From Acidobacteriota bacterium (GTDB taxonomy: Bacteria; Acidobacteriota; Thermoanaerobaculia; Gp7-AA8), in assembly GCA_016184115.1 (NCBI GenBank), contig JACPDH010000001.1, positions 25,213-89,212 of the forward strand: a DNA stretch of 64,000 bases. The letters are read 5' to 3'. A program made the position numbers and the translations under genes. Of this stretch, positions 25,133-34,246 are shown one piece after another (positions within the stretch are counted from its first letter, which is position 1; each line of letters begins with the position of its first letter). The notes under the pieces are model-generated. The model made no database searches. It saw only the letters and a program-made list of their open reading frames with translations, and was not told the origin of the DNA.

Positions 25133-26032
25133 TCAATCACGGGCGAGCAGATTCGCGAGCGCCTCACCGAGTCGCGGTTGCGCAAAGCGAAATCCTTCGC
25201 GCAAAGCCCGCGCAGGCACGATCCTCGCGCCCTGCAGCAGGAGCGGCTCTGCCATTTCACCGAGCGTCGCCCTCAGGGCGAACGCGGGAGCAGGAAACAA
25301 CGCCGGCCTGTGCAACGCTCTCGCGAGGGTTCGCGTGAGCTCCGCGTTCGTGACCGGTTCAGGCGCCGTTGCGTTGTAAACGCCGCGCGCCGAGCCACTC
25401 GCGATCACCCAGGCGAACATCGCAACGAGATCGTCGACGTGTATCCACGACATCCACTGCTGACCGCTGCCGAGCCTGCCGCCGACTCCCATGCGAAAGG
25501 GAAGAAGCATCCTGCCTAACGCGCCCCCCTCGGTCGCCAGAACGATGCCGATACGCATGACGACGACGCGCGCTGCGCCGTCCGCTCGGAGTGCCTCGTT
25601 CTCCCAGTCGACCGAAACCTGCGAAAGGAACGAGTCGCCAGGTGCCGCACTTTCGTCCAGCACGTCTCCTCGACCTGTGCCGTAGTAGCCGATTGCCGAC
25701 GCGCTGACGAAGACTCGTCGCAGATCAGGAGTCTCTCGAATCGCATCGACCAGCGCGCGCGTCGCGCTGACGCGACTCTCGCGGATCTCGCGCTTGCGTG
25801 CCGCGGTCCAGCGCTTGTCAGCGATGCCCGCACCGGCGAGGTTGATGACCGCGCTCGCGCTCGCGACCTCGCTCTTCCACGCGTCGCTCGCTCCGCCCCA
25901 TTCCACACCGCGCGAGTCCCTAACTGCCGAAGGGTCGCGACTCAGGATGACGACGTTGTCGCCTCGCGTCGAGAATAGCCGAGTGAGCGCCCGTCCGATG
26001 AACCCGCTTCCTCCCGCAATGACGATCTTCAT
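25133..26032 (-). CDS. TIGR01777-family NAD(P)-dependent epimerase-like protein (YfcH/SulA type)
   Basis: 299 residues in the extended short-chain dehydrogenase family. The N-terminus MKIVIAGGSGFIGRALTRLF is a Rossmann nucleotide-binding start with GGxGFIG. VINLAGAGIADKRWTAARKR is characteristic of the TIGR01777 group, as is FVSASAIGYYGTGRGDVLDE with Tyr in the active-site region. PFRMGVGGRLGSGQQWMSWI precedes the HVDDL motif. The ATG at 26032 has GGAGG upstream. The reaction of this family is not settled. It lies between sulfatase paralog 4 and receptor 2, but nothing ties it to them except strand. Confidence 0.85.
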   Translation of the reverse strand: MKIVIAGGSGFIGRALTRLFSTRGDNVVILSRDPSAVRDSRGVEWGGASDAWKSEVASASAVINLAGAGIADKRWTAARKREIRESRVSATRALVDAIRETPDLRRVFVSASAIGYYGTGRGDVLDESAAPGDSFLSQVSVDWENEALRADGAARVVVMRIGIVLATEGGALGRMLLPFRMGVGGRLGSGQQWMSWIHVDDLVAMFAWVIASGSARGVYNATAPEPVTNAELTRTLARALHRPALFPAPAFALRATLGEMAEPLLLQGARIVPARALREGFRFAQPRLGEALANLLARD

Positions 26033-26249
26033 GGCACGCCTCCGCGGAACGATCATCCAACTTTCGGCTTCGCGGAACCAGTGGCCTTATTGGGAAGTCG
26101 TCCAGGTCGCAGCGTCGCAACCCTCGCAGCGGCGGATTCCGGTCCGCCGCCATCCCATCGTGCGTGCCGAAGCGCGAATCGCTCCCTTCGCACATTCTCT
26201 TCCGCGCTTCGCGCGAAACCACGCATTGGAATGCGCGGCTGCGAGCTGC

Positions 26250-28364
26250 CTACCTCCCCTGCCGTTCCCCTTCTTCGATCACGCGCAGCGTCTGGCGCGC
26301 GAGCGCCTCCATCCCCCGACCTGGGTTCGTCCGCGTCGCCGTCTCGAGGATCGCTCGTGCCTCCGCGCCTCGGCCCTGCGCACCAACCACGAGCGCAAGA
26401 CTCGACCAGGCACGCGCGTTGTCGGGGAACGCATCGGTCTCCGCGCGCAATGCCGCTTCCGCTTCACCAACGCGGCGCAGCCTCAGAAGTGCCTCGCCTC
26501 TGCGGAGCTCGAGCTCGCGGATCGGCGGCATGCGGAAGTTCGCGACAATCGTCTTCGTCCTGTCGAGGTACTCGAGCTCCTCCGCAAACCGCTGCTGCCT
26601 GTTCCGGATCTCCGAGAGCATCATGAGCGGCTGGACGCGCTCCGGCTCGATGGCGAGCACCTTCTCCGCCTCTGCCTCTGCGACATCGAGCCTTCCCTCG
26701 GCGAACGCAATCTGCGCGAGCAGCTCCCCTGCAAATGCGGGCGAGAAGCTCAGCGCGAGCTCGGCGTGCTTCCTCGCTTCGTCGTAGCGCCTCAGCCTCA
26801 TGTAGATGTTGGCCATCTCCATCGCCACCTGCGGACTCGCCGAGCGCTTCATCTGCTCCTCGAACGCCGCGAGTGCGAGGTCGTACTTCTCCATCTTCAA
26901 GTACGTGGAGCTGAGAAGCCCCCACCCGTGTAGAAAATCGGGATTGTCGCGCACGAGCGTGCGCCCGACCTCGAGCGCCTCGGAGTAATGCCCTCGCTCG
27001 ATGTACGCCGTGCCTTTCCCCATGAGGGTCAGAGCATCGAGTTTATCCTTCGGGTCTGGAAGGTCACCCGACGTGGCCGAGGGACCCGAACCGAGGTAGC
27101 CGAGCGCCGTCAGCTTCGCGACATCCTCGGGATCGGCGGCGCGCGGCTGCTCGAACGGGTGCGCGGCGACGACCGCCTGCGCTGCGCGCCTGCGGTCTGC
27201 AACCACGCGGCGCTGGTCGCTCGCGATGTTCTTCATCTCACGCGGATCTGTTGCACGGTCGTAGAGCTCGACGGTCGGCGCCTCGATGAAGTGATGTTTG
27301 GCATCGACGAGCGAGATCAGCTCCTTCCAGCCGTAGTGGAGACGCTGGTAGTACGACTCGCTGTAGATTGCGCGCTCCGCCGCAGCGGTCGCGCCGAAGA
27401 GATCGACTCCGTCAAGCCCCGTGGGTGAGCCAATGCCGAGCCTTGCGAGGACCGTCGGCAGGATGTCGACGATCGAGGCGACGGTTGCAACCTCCTGGCC
27501 GGCCCGTTCGCCCGCCGGCAGTTTGATCATGAGCGGCACCTGGATCGCTTCGTTGTAGAGAAGGACGCCGTGCGCGATCTCGCCATGGTCTCCAAGGCCT
27601 TCGCCGTGGTCGGACATCAGAATGATCAGCGCACGGTCGTAGAGGCCCTTCGCGCGAAGCTCGTCGAGGAACTTCCCCACGATCGCGTCGGAGTACGCCA
27701 CTTCGCCGTCGTAAGGCGCGGCGGCGAAACGCGACTTGTATGGCTCGGGCGGCGTGTACGGCCCGTGCGGCTCATAGATATGAAGGAATGCGAAGACACG
27801 AGGGCCCGCGTTCTTCTCGAGCCATTTCGCGAGCAGCTCACGCGAGAGGTCGCCGTCGCGGGTCCACGACGTGAGCGTTTCCATCGGCGAGACCGTCATG
27901 AGGTCGTCGTACTCGTCGAAGCCACGCTCGATACCAGTCTCGCCACGAATGACGAAACTCGACACTGCCGCGCCGGTCGCGTAGCCGTTCCGTTTCAGGA
28001 TCGCCGCCAGCGTCGTCTGCTCCTCCTTTAGTACGTAGCCGACGTTGTCGCGAACACCATGCCGGTAAGGGAGGAGGCCCGTCATGAGCGAAGCGTGAGA
28101 CGGAAGAGTCAGCGGTACGTGGCTGAACGCGGAGCGGAAGAGAACGGCGTCCTTGCGGAAGCGGTCGATCTCCGGCGTTGAGCCATTCGCGTAACCGTAC
28201 GCCGGCAGGTGGTCGGCACGGAGCGTGTCGATGGAAATGATGAAGACCGGGGTGTCGGCTGCGACCGCGGCCACCGGCTTTTCCTTACCGCACCCGATCG
28301 CGATCAATGCGGCGGCCAGGGCTAGCGAACGAAGATTCCTTTTCACGACGGTCGGTAACGGCAC
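26250..28364 (-). CDS. Sulfatase-like lipoprotein with C-terminal TPR repeats (paralog 4)
   Basis: About 704 residues with a signal ending ALIAIGCGKE (lipobox). The catalytic domain has VFIISIDTLRADHLPAYGYA, VPLTLPSHASLMTG (Thr at the nucleophile position) and LMSDHGEGLGDHGE. After LTALGYLGSG and LPDPKD come TPR repeats with EALEVGRTLVRDNPDFLHGW. Start choice is uncertain: GTG at 28364 or GTG at 28346, neither with a good ribosome site. It is the most divergent of the four paralogs (SFVIRGETGIERGFDEYDD where the others have SAYVLRG) and has no TonB receptor directly upstream. Confidence 0.83.
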   Translation of the reverse strand: MPLPTVVKRNLRSLALAAALIAIGCGKEKPVAAVAADTPVFIISIDTLRADHLPAYGYANGSTPEIDRFRKDAVLFRSAFSHVPLTLPSHASLMTGLLPYRHGVRDNVGYVLKEEQTTLAAILKRNGYATGAAVSSFVIRGETGIERGFDEYDDLMTVSPMETLTSWTRDGDLSRELLAKWLEKNAGPRVFAFLHIYEPHGPYTPPEPYKSRFAAAPYDGEVAYSDAIVGKFLDELRAKGLYDRALIILMSDHGEGLGDHGEIAHGVLLYNEAIQVPLMIKLPAGERAGQEVATVASIVDILPTVLARLGIGSPTGLDGVDLFGATAAAERAIYSESYYQRLHYGWKELISLVDAKHHFIEAPTVELYDRATDPREMKNIASDQRRVVADRRRAAQAVVAAHPFEQPRAADPEDVAKLTALGYLGSGPSATSGDLPDPKDKLDALTLMGKGTAYIERGHYSEALEVGRTLVRDNPDFLHGWGLLSSTYLKMEKYDLALAAFEEQMKRSASPQVAMEMANIYMRLRRYDEARKHAELALSFSPAFAGELLAQIAFAEGRLDVAEAEAEKVLAIEPERVQPLMMLSEIRNRQQRFAEELEYLDRTKTIVANFRMPPIRELELRRGEALLRLRRVGEAEAALRAETDAFPDNARAWSSLALVVGAQGRGAEARAILETATRTNPGRGMEALARQTLRVIEEGERQGR

Positions 28365-28406
28365 GCGGCGCGGCGTTTATTCGGCGTAACCGTTCAGAAA
28401 CCAAAA

Positions 28407-28427
28407 AACCCAGCCACGCGCTGGGTT
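28407..28427 (-). terminator. Intrinsic terminator after tsaD
   Basis: AACCCAGC and GCTGGGTT form an 8-bp stem with a 5-base loop. On the minus strand the stem is followed by TTTTGG, about 135 bases after the tsaD stop. Confidence 0.75.
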
Positions 28428-28562
28428 CTTTGGTCGATAGGAGGGAGGGTTTGAGCTTTTCTCTGTCTCTTGCTAGTTGCGACGGACGAGAGACCGAAAA
28501 GGTTTCGCCACTTGATACGGACGCGCGATACCGGGCGTCTAGGGCTCCGTCCGGTCGTGAGC

Positions 28563-29660
28563 TCACGGGAAACGCGTTCCAGGCTGGAACCTCGACCGCG
28601 CCGTGACCCGCGCAGGGTCGGCCGCCCTTTCGCCCAACACCATCGCCGCGAACGCGATCATGGCTGCGTTGTCGGTACAGAAGATCTTCTCAGGAAGGCG
28701 AACGACGACGCCGTGGGCGCTCCCCCATTCGAGCACGGCGTCGCGCAGCGCTCCATTCGCGGCAACGCCACCGGCGATCGCGAGCTCGGTCGGCCGAGCG
28801 CTCTCGTTCGAGACAGCGCGCCAGACCGCGTCGAGCCGGTCGATGAGCTGTTCAACGATCGCCGCCTGGAATCCCTTACAGAAGCCGGCAAGATCGGGCG
28901 AAACACTCTCCGCGCCGGCCCCTTCGAGCCCTTCGACCCTCGCGAGCCGAATGGCGCTCGCCTTGAGCCCTGAGAACGAAAAATCGAACGAACCGTCCTT
29001 GAGCTTCGCAACGGGGAATGAGAAGCGCGAGCCCGCTGCGTCTTGTGAGGCCCGCTCCACGTGCGGTCCGCCGGGATAGGGAAAACCGACGAATTTCGCG
29101 ACCTTATCGAAGACCTCTCCCGCCGCGTCGTCCCGCGTTCGATTGATGACCGCGACCGGCACCTCGGATCGTGGCCGCACGTCGTAGATCGACGAGTGCC
29201 CACCCGAAACGACGAGCGCGAGGTAGCGGCCGGGCATCGGCGTCGCCGCCCCAGCGCGATTCAAATAGGGCGACACGATGTGCCCCTCGAGATGATTCAC
29301 CGGATAAAGCGGGAGTCGCCGCCCCCATGCCAGCGCCTGTGCTGCCGCAACGCCTACGAGCAGCGCGCCGATGAGACCGGGCCCTGACGTGACTGCAATC
29401 GCGGAGATGTCGTCGAGCGTCGCACCTGCATCGGAAACGGCCTTCGTCACGAGGGGCATGAGATGGCGGAGGTGCTCGCGTGAGGCGATCTCCGGCACGA
29501 CGCCGCCGAACGGACGATGCCGCTCAATCTGCGACGCGATGAGATTCGAGTGAACCGCACCCTCATGGTCGAGGATCGCGACTGATGTCTCATCGCAGGA
29601 GGTCTCGACTCCCAGAAGCAGTCCGGAATGGAATGAAGATCCGCCTCGTGTGCTTGTCAC
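28563..29660 (-). CDS. tsaD: tRNA N6-adenosine threonylcarbamoyltransferase TsaD
   Basis: The 365-residue enzyme transfers threonylcarbamoyl to A37 of ANN-decoding tRNAs, in complex with TsaB and TsaE. LLLGVETSCDETSVAILD is the ASKHA start, HRPFGGVVPEIASREHLRHL is the family core, and the metal-binding HLEGH is in VNHLEGHIVSPYL. The C-terminus carries AIAGGVAANGALRDAV and the FCTDNAAMIA motif. The GTG at 29660 is chosen because GGAGGG lies 9 bases upstream; an open frame to 29705 has no homology. It is divergent from valS. TsaB and TsaE are not in the window. Confidence 0.93.
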   Translation of the reverse strand: MTSTRGGSSFHSGLLLGVETSCDETSVAILDHEGAVHSNLIASQIERHRPFGGVVPEIASREHLRHLMPLVTKAVSDAGATLDDISAIAVTSGPGLIGALLVGVAAAQALAWGRRLPLYPVNHLEGHIVSPYLNRAGAATPMPGRYLALVVSGGHSSIYDVRPRSEVPVAVINRTRDDAAGEVFDKVAKFVGFPYPGGPHVERASQDAAGSRFSFPVAKLKDGSFDFSFSGLKASAIRLARVEGLEGAGAESVSPDLAGFCKGFQAAIVEQLIDRLDAVWRAVSNESARPTELAIAGGVAANGALRDAVLEWGSAHGVVVRLPEKIFCTDNAAMIAFAAMVLGERAADPARVTARSRFQPGTRFP

Positions 29661-29693
29661 AGCCCGCCACCCTCCGCGCCGCGGAGGCGGCCG

Positions 29694-29721
29694 CCGACAA
29701 GCCATTTCACCGGACTATAAT
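29694..29721 (+). promoter_or_regulatory. Candidate valS promoter
   Basis: A perfect TATAAT (29716-29721) with CCGACA (29694-29699) 16 bases upstream. The valS ATG at 29739 follows, giving a very short leader. Confidence 0.55.
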
Positions 29722-29738
29722 TCGCTCTCTCGACCATC

Positions 29739-32402
29739 ATGGACAATACGAAACCCGAGCTCTCGACGCGATACTCCCCGGCAGAATTCGAACAGCGGTG
29801 GTACGCCGCGTGGGAAGCCGCCGGTTACTTCACACCCGACGCCTCGAGCACCAAGCCGAAATTCTCGATCGTCATCCCACCGCCGAACGTCACCGGCCGG
29901 CTCCACATCGGCCACGCGCTGGTGAACACCCTCATCGACATCATTACCCGTTGGAAGCGGATGTCGGGATTCGAAGCGCTCTTCCTGCCGGGCACCGATC
30001 ACGCCGGCATCGCGACGCAGATGGTCGTCGAGCGGGAGCTCGCGAAGCAGGGGCTCAGCCGCCACGACCTCGGCCGGGACGCGTTCGTCGAGAAGGTCTG
30101 GCAGTGGAAGAACGACCATGGCAACCAGATCAAAGACCAGCTCAAGAGGCTCGGTTGCTCCTGTGACTGGACCCGCGAGCGATTCACTCTCGACGAAGGG
30201 CTCTCGCATGCGGTCCGCACGGTATTCGTGAAGCTCTACGAGGATGGACTCATCTACCGCGACCTCGCGATGGTCAACTGGTGCCCGCGGTGCCACACGG
30301 CGATCTCCGACCTCGAGGTGGAATTCGAAGAACGCGACAGCAGGATCTGGTCGATCGAATACCCGCTGGCCGACGGGAGCGCTAGCCTAACCGTGGCGAC
30401 GACCCGCCCCGAGACAATGCTCGGCGACACGGCCGTCGCAGTTCACCCCGACGACGAGCGCTACAAACACCTCATCGGCAAGATGGTGAAGCTTCCGCTC
30501 ACCGGGCGCGAGATTCCCGTCGTCGGCGACGCGATTCTCGTCGACCCGGAGTTCGGCACCGGCGCCGTGAAAGTCACGCCGGCTCACGACAAGAACGACT
30601 ACGAGGCAGGTCAGCGCAACAAACTCGCGAGCATCCAGGTGATCAACGAGCTCGGTTTGATGACGGCGGCCGCCGGCGAGGCGTATGCACGCCTGACGCG
30701 CGAGGAGGCGCGAACGAAGGTCGTCGCCGACCTCGAAGCGATCGGTCTGCTTCGCGACGCCAAGCCATACAAGAACTCGGTCGCCTTCTGCGCACGCTGC
30801 AGCACGATCGTCGAGCCGATGGTCTCGCGCCAGTGGTTCGTGAAGATCGAACCGCTCGCCAAGCCGGCGATCGAGGCGGTCCGCGACGGGCGCATCACGA
30901 TCACGCCGTCGTCGTGGGACTCGACCTACTTCAACTGGATGGAGAACATTCACGACTGGTGCATTTCGCGCCAGCTCTGGTGGGGTCATCGCATACCAGC
31001 CTTCACCTGCGGCGATTGCCAGCACGTGATGGTGGCGCTGGATAGTCCGGCATCGTGCTCGAAGTGCGGCTCGACGTCGATCTCGCAGGAGACCGACGTG
31101 CTCGACACGTGGTTCTCTTCGGCACTCTGGCCCTTCTCGACGATGGGATGGCCTAACGAGACGGACGACCTTCGCGCCTTCTACCCGACGACGACGATGA
31201 TCACCGGCTTCGACATCCTCTTCTTCTGGGTGGCGAGGATGATCATGGCAGGGCTTCGCTTCACCGGCGAGATCCCTTTCTCTCAGGTCTTTCTCAATGG
31301 CCTGGTGCGCGACGAGCACGGACAGAAGATGTCGAAAACGAAAGGGAACGTGATCGATCCGCTCGAGGTCGCCGACGAGTTCGGGGCCGACGCGGTGCGC
31401 TTCACGCTCGCGATTCTCTCGTCGGGGCGCGACATCCCGCTCGCGAAGAGCCGGATGCAGGGCTACGCTGCATTTGCGACGAAGACTTGGAATGCCGCTC
31501 GATTCGCGATGATGAATGTCGAGTCGACGCTGGCCGAATCGACCTCGGCATTCGACCACGCGAAGTTAGGGATCGTCGAGCGCTGGATCCTCTCCCGCTG
31601 CAACGCGACGGCGCGCGACGTGAACCGTTCACTCGAGGCGTTCCGCTTTGACGAGGCGGCCAACGCCATCTATCAGTTCTTCTGGAAAGAGCTCTGCGAC
31701 TGGTACATCGAGATGTCGAAGCCGGTGCTTTCGGGACGCGAGGGGACGCCCGAGGAGCAGCACCGCGCGAAAGCCGTTCTTCTCACGGTTCTCGACCGCG
31801 CGCTTCGGCTGCTTCATCCCTTCATGCCATTCATCACCGAAGAGATCTGGCAGAAACTCGGCCCGGCCGATCCGTCGATCATGACGGCAGCGTATCCAAA
31901 GCACGACGCGTCGCTCGATGACGCCGAGGCGGAGCGTGTGGTCGAGATCGTGCAGGGGATCGTCACGACGGTGCGCAACCTTCGCGCAAGCCGCGGCGTC
32001 CCGGGCAAGGAACGGTTGCGTCTTCACCTCAGGGCTGATGGCGCCGATCGCGCGGCCCTCGAGGCGACCGCGTACCTGCTGCGCGACATGGCGAAGCTCT
32101 CCGAAGTCCGCTTCGACGGCACGGCGCCGGAGTCGGCGCACCGCGACGTCGTCGGCGGCGTCGAGCTCGCACTCGAGCTCCCGAAGATCGAGATCTCCGC
32201 CGACGCGCTCGCGAAGATCGCAAAGGAGATCGAAGCGCTCGAGAAGGAGCTCGCGGGAGCCGAAGGACGGCTGTCGAATCGGCAGTTCGTGGAGAAGGCT
32301 CCGCCGCAGATCATCGCCGGAGCCAGGGCGCGACGACAGGAGATCATCGACCGGCTCGCGACGCTGCGGCAGAACGTCGCACCGGCCGGGACGGGTGAAT
32401 GA
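29739..32402 (+). CDS. valS: Valyl-tRNA synthetase
   Basis: The 887-residue class I synthetase charges tRNA-Val. The HIGH motif is in PPNVTGRLHIGHALVNT (about 48-64), with the editing domain (TTRPETMLGDTAVAVHPDD) in the CP1 insertion. KMSKTKGNVIDPL is the KMSKS loop, and the anticodon-binding domain follows. The C-terminal about 70 residues form the heptad-rich coiled-coil arm typical of ValRS (KEIEALEKELAGAEGRLSNR). Length is normal. Its stop overlaps the birA start (ATGA), so it heads a likely valS-birA unit. Confidence 0.97.
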   Translation: MDNTKPELSTRYSPAEFEQRWYAAWEAAGYFTPDASSTKPKFSIVIPPPNVTGRLHIGHALVNTLIDIITRWKRMSGFEALFLPGTDHAGIATQMVVERELAKQGLSRHDLGRDAFVEKVWQWKNDHGNQIKDQLKRLGCSCDWTRERFTLDEGLSHAVRTVFVKLYEDGLIYRDLAMVNWCPRCHTAISDLEVEFEERDSRIWSIEYPLADGSASLTVATTRPETMLGDTAVAVHPDDERYKHLIGKMVKLPLTGREIPVVGDAILVDPEFGTGAVKVTPAHDKNDYEAGQRNKLASIQVINELGLMTAAAGEAYARLTREEARTKVVADLEAIGLLRDAKPYKNSVAFCARCSTIVEPMVSRQWFVKIEPLAKPAIEAVRDGRITITPSSWDSTYFNWMENIHDWCISRQLWWGHRIPAFTCGDCQHVMVALDSPASCSKCGSTSISQETDVLDTWFSSALWPFSTMGWPNETDDLRAFYPTTTMITGFDILFFWVARMIMAGLRFTGEIPFSQVFLNGLVRDEHGQKMSKTKGNVIDPLEVADEFGADAVRFTLAILSSGRDIPLAKSRMQGYAAFATKTWNAARFAMMNVESTLAESTSAFDHAKLGIVERWILSRCNATARDVNRSLEAFRFDEAANAIYQFFWKELCDWYIEMSKPVLSGREGTPEEQHRAKAVLLTVLDRALRLLHPFMPFITEEIWQKLGPADPSIMTAAYPKHDASLDDAEAERVVEIVQGIVTTVRNLRASRGVPGKERLRLHLRADGADRAALEATAYLLRDMAKLSEVRFDGTAPESAHRDVVGGVELALELPKIEISADALAKIAKEIEALEKELAGAEGRLSNRQFVEKAPPQIIAGARARRQEIIDRLATLRQNVAPAGTGE

Positions 32403-33172
32403 TGGAGTCGATCGACGTCCGGGCGCTCGCTTCGCGCCTCTCGACGATCGAATCGGTCGTGCAAATGTCGTGTGCGACGTCGACGAACACGCTCGTGCGG
32501 CGAATCGCCGACGAATGCATGCAGAACGACATCAGAATCCCGGAGGCGATCATCATCGCCGGCGAGCAGCGCGAAGGGCGCGGACGCGGCGAGCGCACCT
32601 GGCACTCTCCCGCCGGTAAGGGCATCTATGCAACGGCGCTCCACGCGCTTCCGGCTACGCACGTCGGAATTCTCCCCCTCCGGATCGCCTGCATGGTGGC
32701 GAGCTTCCTTCGAGAGGCGTACGCGATCGACGCACGGATCAAGTGGCCTAACGACATCCTCGTCGACGGGCGCAAGATCGCCGGAATCCTGATCGAGGCG
32801 CGCATCCAGGGAGCCGGGGCGTATGCGATGATCGGCGTCGGCATCAATGTCTTCCCGAGCGACGCAGCGCCGGCGAGCGCCGTGTCGATTGAGCAGGTCT
32901 CGAAGCGCGACGCGATCGACCTCCGCTCCGCGACGATCGCATTCGTCGAGCAGATCGACCGTGAGCTCGCTCGCAACCCGCCGGCCAGCGAGGCGATCGC
33001 GCGCTGGCGAGAGCTGAGCGCGCACAAGGAAGGCGATCGTGTGAGCTGCCACGTCGGCACGAGCCTCGTCGAAGGAACCTGGTATGGGATTGACGACGCG
33101 GGGCGCGCGCAGATTCGCCGAGGCAGCGAGACCATTGTGATTGCCGCGGGCGACATCGTTCCGATCGGGTGA
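32399..33172 (+). CDS. birA: Biotin--[acetyl-CoA-carboxylase] ligase, monofunctional
   Basis: 257 residues. The enzyme activates biotin with ATP and attaches it to biotin carboxyl carrier protein. The catalytic motif is EQREGRGRGERTWHSPAGKG (the GRGRxxRxW biotinyl-AMP loop), and KWPNDILVDGRKIAGILIE is the second signature. The N-terminal helix-turn-helix of the E. coli repressor form is absent, so this is an enzyme without DNA-binding function. Two adjacent ATGs (32399 and 32402) are possible; the first overlaps the valS stop. A biotin importer gene, bioY, lies about 10 kb downstream. Confidence 0.93.
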   Translation: MMESIDVRALASRLSTIESVVQMSCATSTNTLVRRIADECMQNDIRIPEAIIIAGEQREGRGRGERTWHSPAGKGIYATALHALPATHVGILPLRIACMVASFLREAYAIDARIKWPNDILVDGRKIAGILIEARIQGAGAYAMIGVGINVFPSDAAPASAVSIEQVSKRDAIDLRSATIAFVEQIDRELARNPPASEAIARWRELSAHKEGDRVSCHVGTSLVEGTWYGIDDAGRAQIRRGSETIVIAAGDIVPIG

Positions 33173-33221
33173 AGGCGGGGCACCACGCAGGGAGCTCCTT
33201 CCTACGCCTCACCCGCAGCTT

Positions 33222-33363
33222 GTCGTTCCGATCCCGCGAAGCGGGAGAGGAACCTCTCAGGCCGGTAGCAGCGAAACCTCAGCTGGCCAGTCGGGACTCC
33301 ACTGCTCCAGAGTACGAGCCTGAGCGGTCCATCCTCTCCCGCTTCGCGGGATCGTCGGGACGA
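33222..33363. repeat. Paired REP-like inverted element (copy A)
   Basis: The left arm (33222-33267) and right arm (33313-33363) are imperfect reverse complements. The core GATCCCGCGAAGCGGGAGAG is matched in full on the other arm, and each arm also has CTCAGGC...GTA toward the centre. The central loop is about 45 bases. Its core resembles the arms of the element at 38042-38160. It lies in the gap between birA and coaX. Confidence 0.78.
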
Positions 33364-33436
33364 CATCACGAACAGGTGGCGCATGCCGCCATGCGTCACG
33401 ACTTGCTCTCTTCACGGCACCAACCCCTCCCTGCGA

Positions 33437-33442
33437 TAGAAT
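33437..33442 (+). promoter_or_regulatory. Candidate -10 element for coaX
   Basis: TAGAAT at 33437-33442 would start transcription near 33449. That is after the ATG at 33446, so it favours the coaX start at 33461. No good -35 is seen. Confidence 0.4.
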
Positions 33443-33460
33443 CGAATGCCGGTCATCGCC

Positions 33461-34246
33461 ATGGAAACGCTGCTCGTCATCGACGTTGGCAATTCCAACA
33501 TCGTGCTCGGCGTATTCGCCGGCGATGCGCTGGTGAATTCCTGGCGCCTCGCGACCTCGCGCGACCGTACGGCGGACGAGTACGGCATCCTCGCCACGCA
33601 GTTGCTCGGCGAAGAAGCGCGTCGCGGCATCGGCGGCGCAATCGTCTCCTCCGTCGTTCCGCCGCTCCATTACACGATTCGTACGATGGTCCAGAGTTGC
33701 TTCGGCATCGACCCGGTGTTCGTCGAGCCGGGCATCAAAACGGGCCTCTCGATCAAAACCGAGAATCCGCTCGAAGTGGGCGCCGATCGGATCGTCAATG
33801 CCGTGGCCGCGCATCACATCTACGGCGGCGCGTCGATCGTCGTCGACTTCGGTACCGCCACGACATTCGACCTCGTCACCGCCAAGGGAGAATATCGAGG
33901 AGGCGTAATCGCTCCCGGACTCACGATCTCCGCGGAGGCACTCTTCACGCGTGCCGCACGACTTCCTCGCGTCGAGATTCGAAGGCCAGCGCACTTGATC
34001 GGCACCAACACGGTCGCGAGTATGCAATCGGGCCTCTTCTGGGGCTACGTCAGTCTGGTCGAGGGGATCATCCGGCGAATCCGCGAAGAAGAGCCTTCGG
34101 TCGAACGGGTCGTGGCGACGGGAGCCCTTGCGCCGCTGATCCACGAAGAGGCGCGATCGATCGACCTCGTCGATCTCGAACTGACGCTCAAGGGATTGAA
34201 ACTCATCTACGAGCGCAATGCGAAAGGCCGGGGCCGGCGAGGCTGA
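33461..34246 (+). CDS. coaX: Type III pantothenate kinase
   Basis: About 261 residues. It catalyses the first step of coenzyme A synthesis without feedback inhibition by CoA. LLVIDVGNSNIVLGVF is the ASKHA-fold phosphate-1 motif. NPLEVGADRIVNAVAAHHIY and VVDFGTATTFDLVTAKGEY-type segments are the CoaX core, and GGVIAPGLTISAEALF follows. The ATG at 33461 (METLLVID) is preferred to that at 33446 because of the nearby -10. It follows birA, a common bacterial order. The stop overlaps the next gene's start (TGATG). Confidence 0.94.
   Translation: METLLVIDVGNSNIVLGVFAGDALVNSWRLATSRDRTADEYGILATQLLGEEARRGIGGAIVSSVVPPLHYTIRTMVQSCFGIDPVFVEPGIKTGLSIKTENPLEVGADRIVNAVAAHHIYGGASIVVDFGTATTFDLVTAKGEYRGGVIAPGLTISAEALFTRAARLPRVEIRRPAHLIGTNTVASMQSGLFWGYVSLVEGIIRRIREEEPSVERVVATGALAPLIHEEARSIDLVDLELTLKGLKLIYERNAKGRGRRG

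Noticed and set aside
11491..28364. Classical formylglycine sulfatases
   Set aside because: The C/S-x-P-x-R motif is missing in all four proteins; Thr occupies the nucleophile position.
33169..34245. N-terminal extension of the GGT frame back to 33169
   Set aside because: It runs through the REP-like element and coaX in another frame; the signal peptide and TGATG overlap place the start at 34246.
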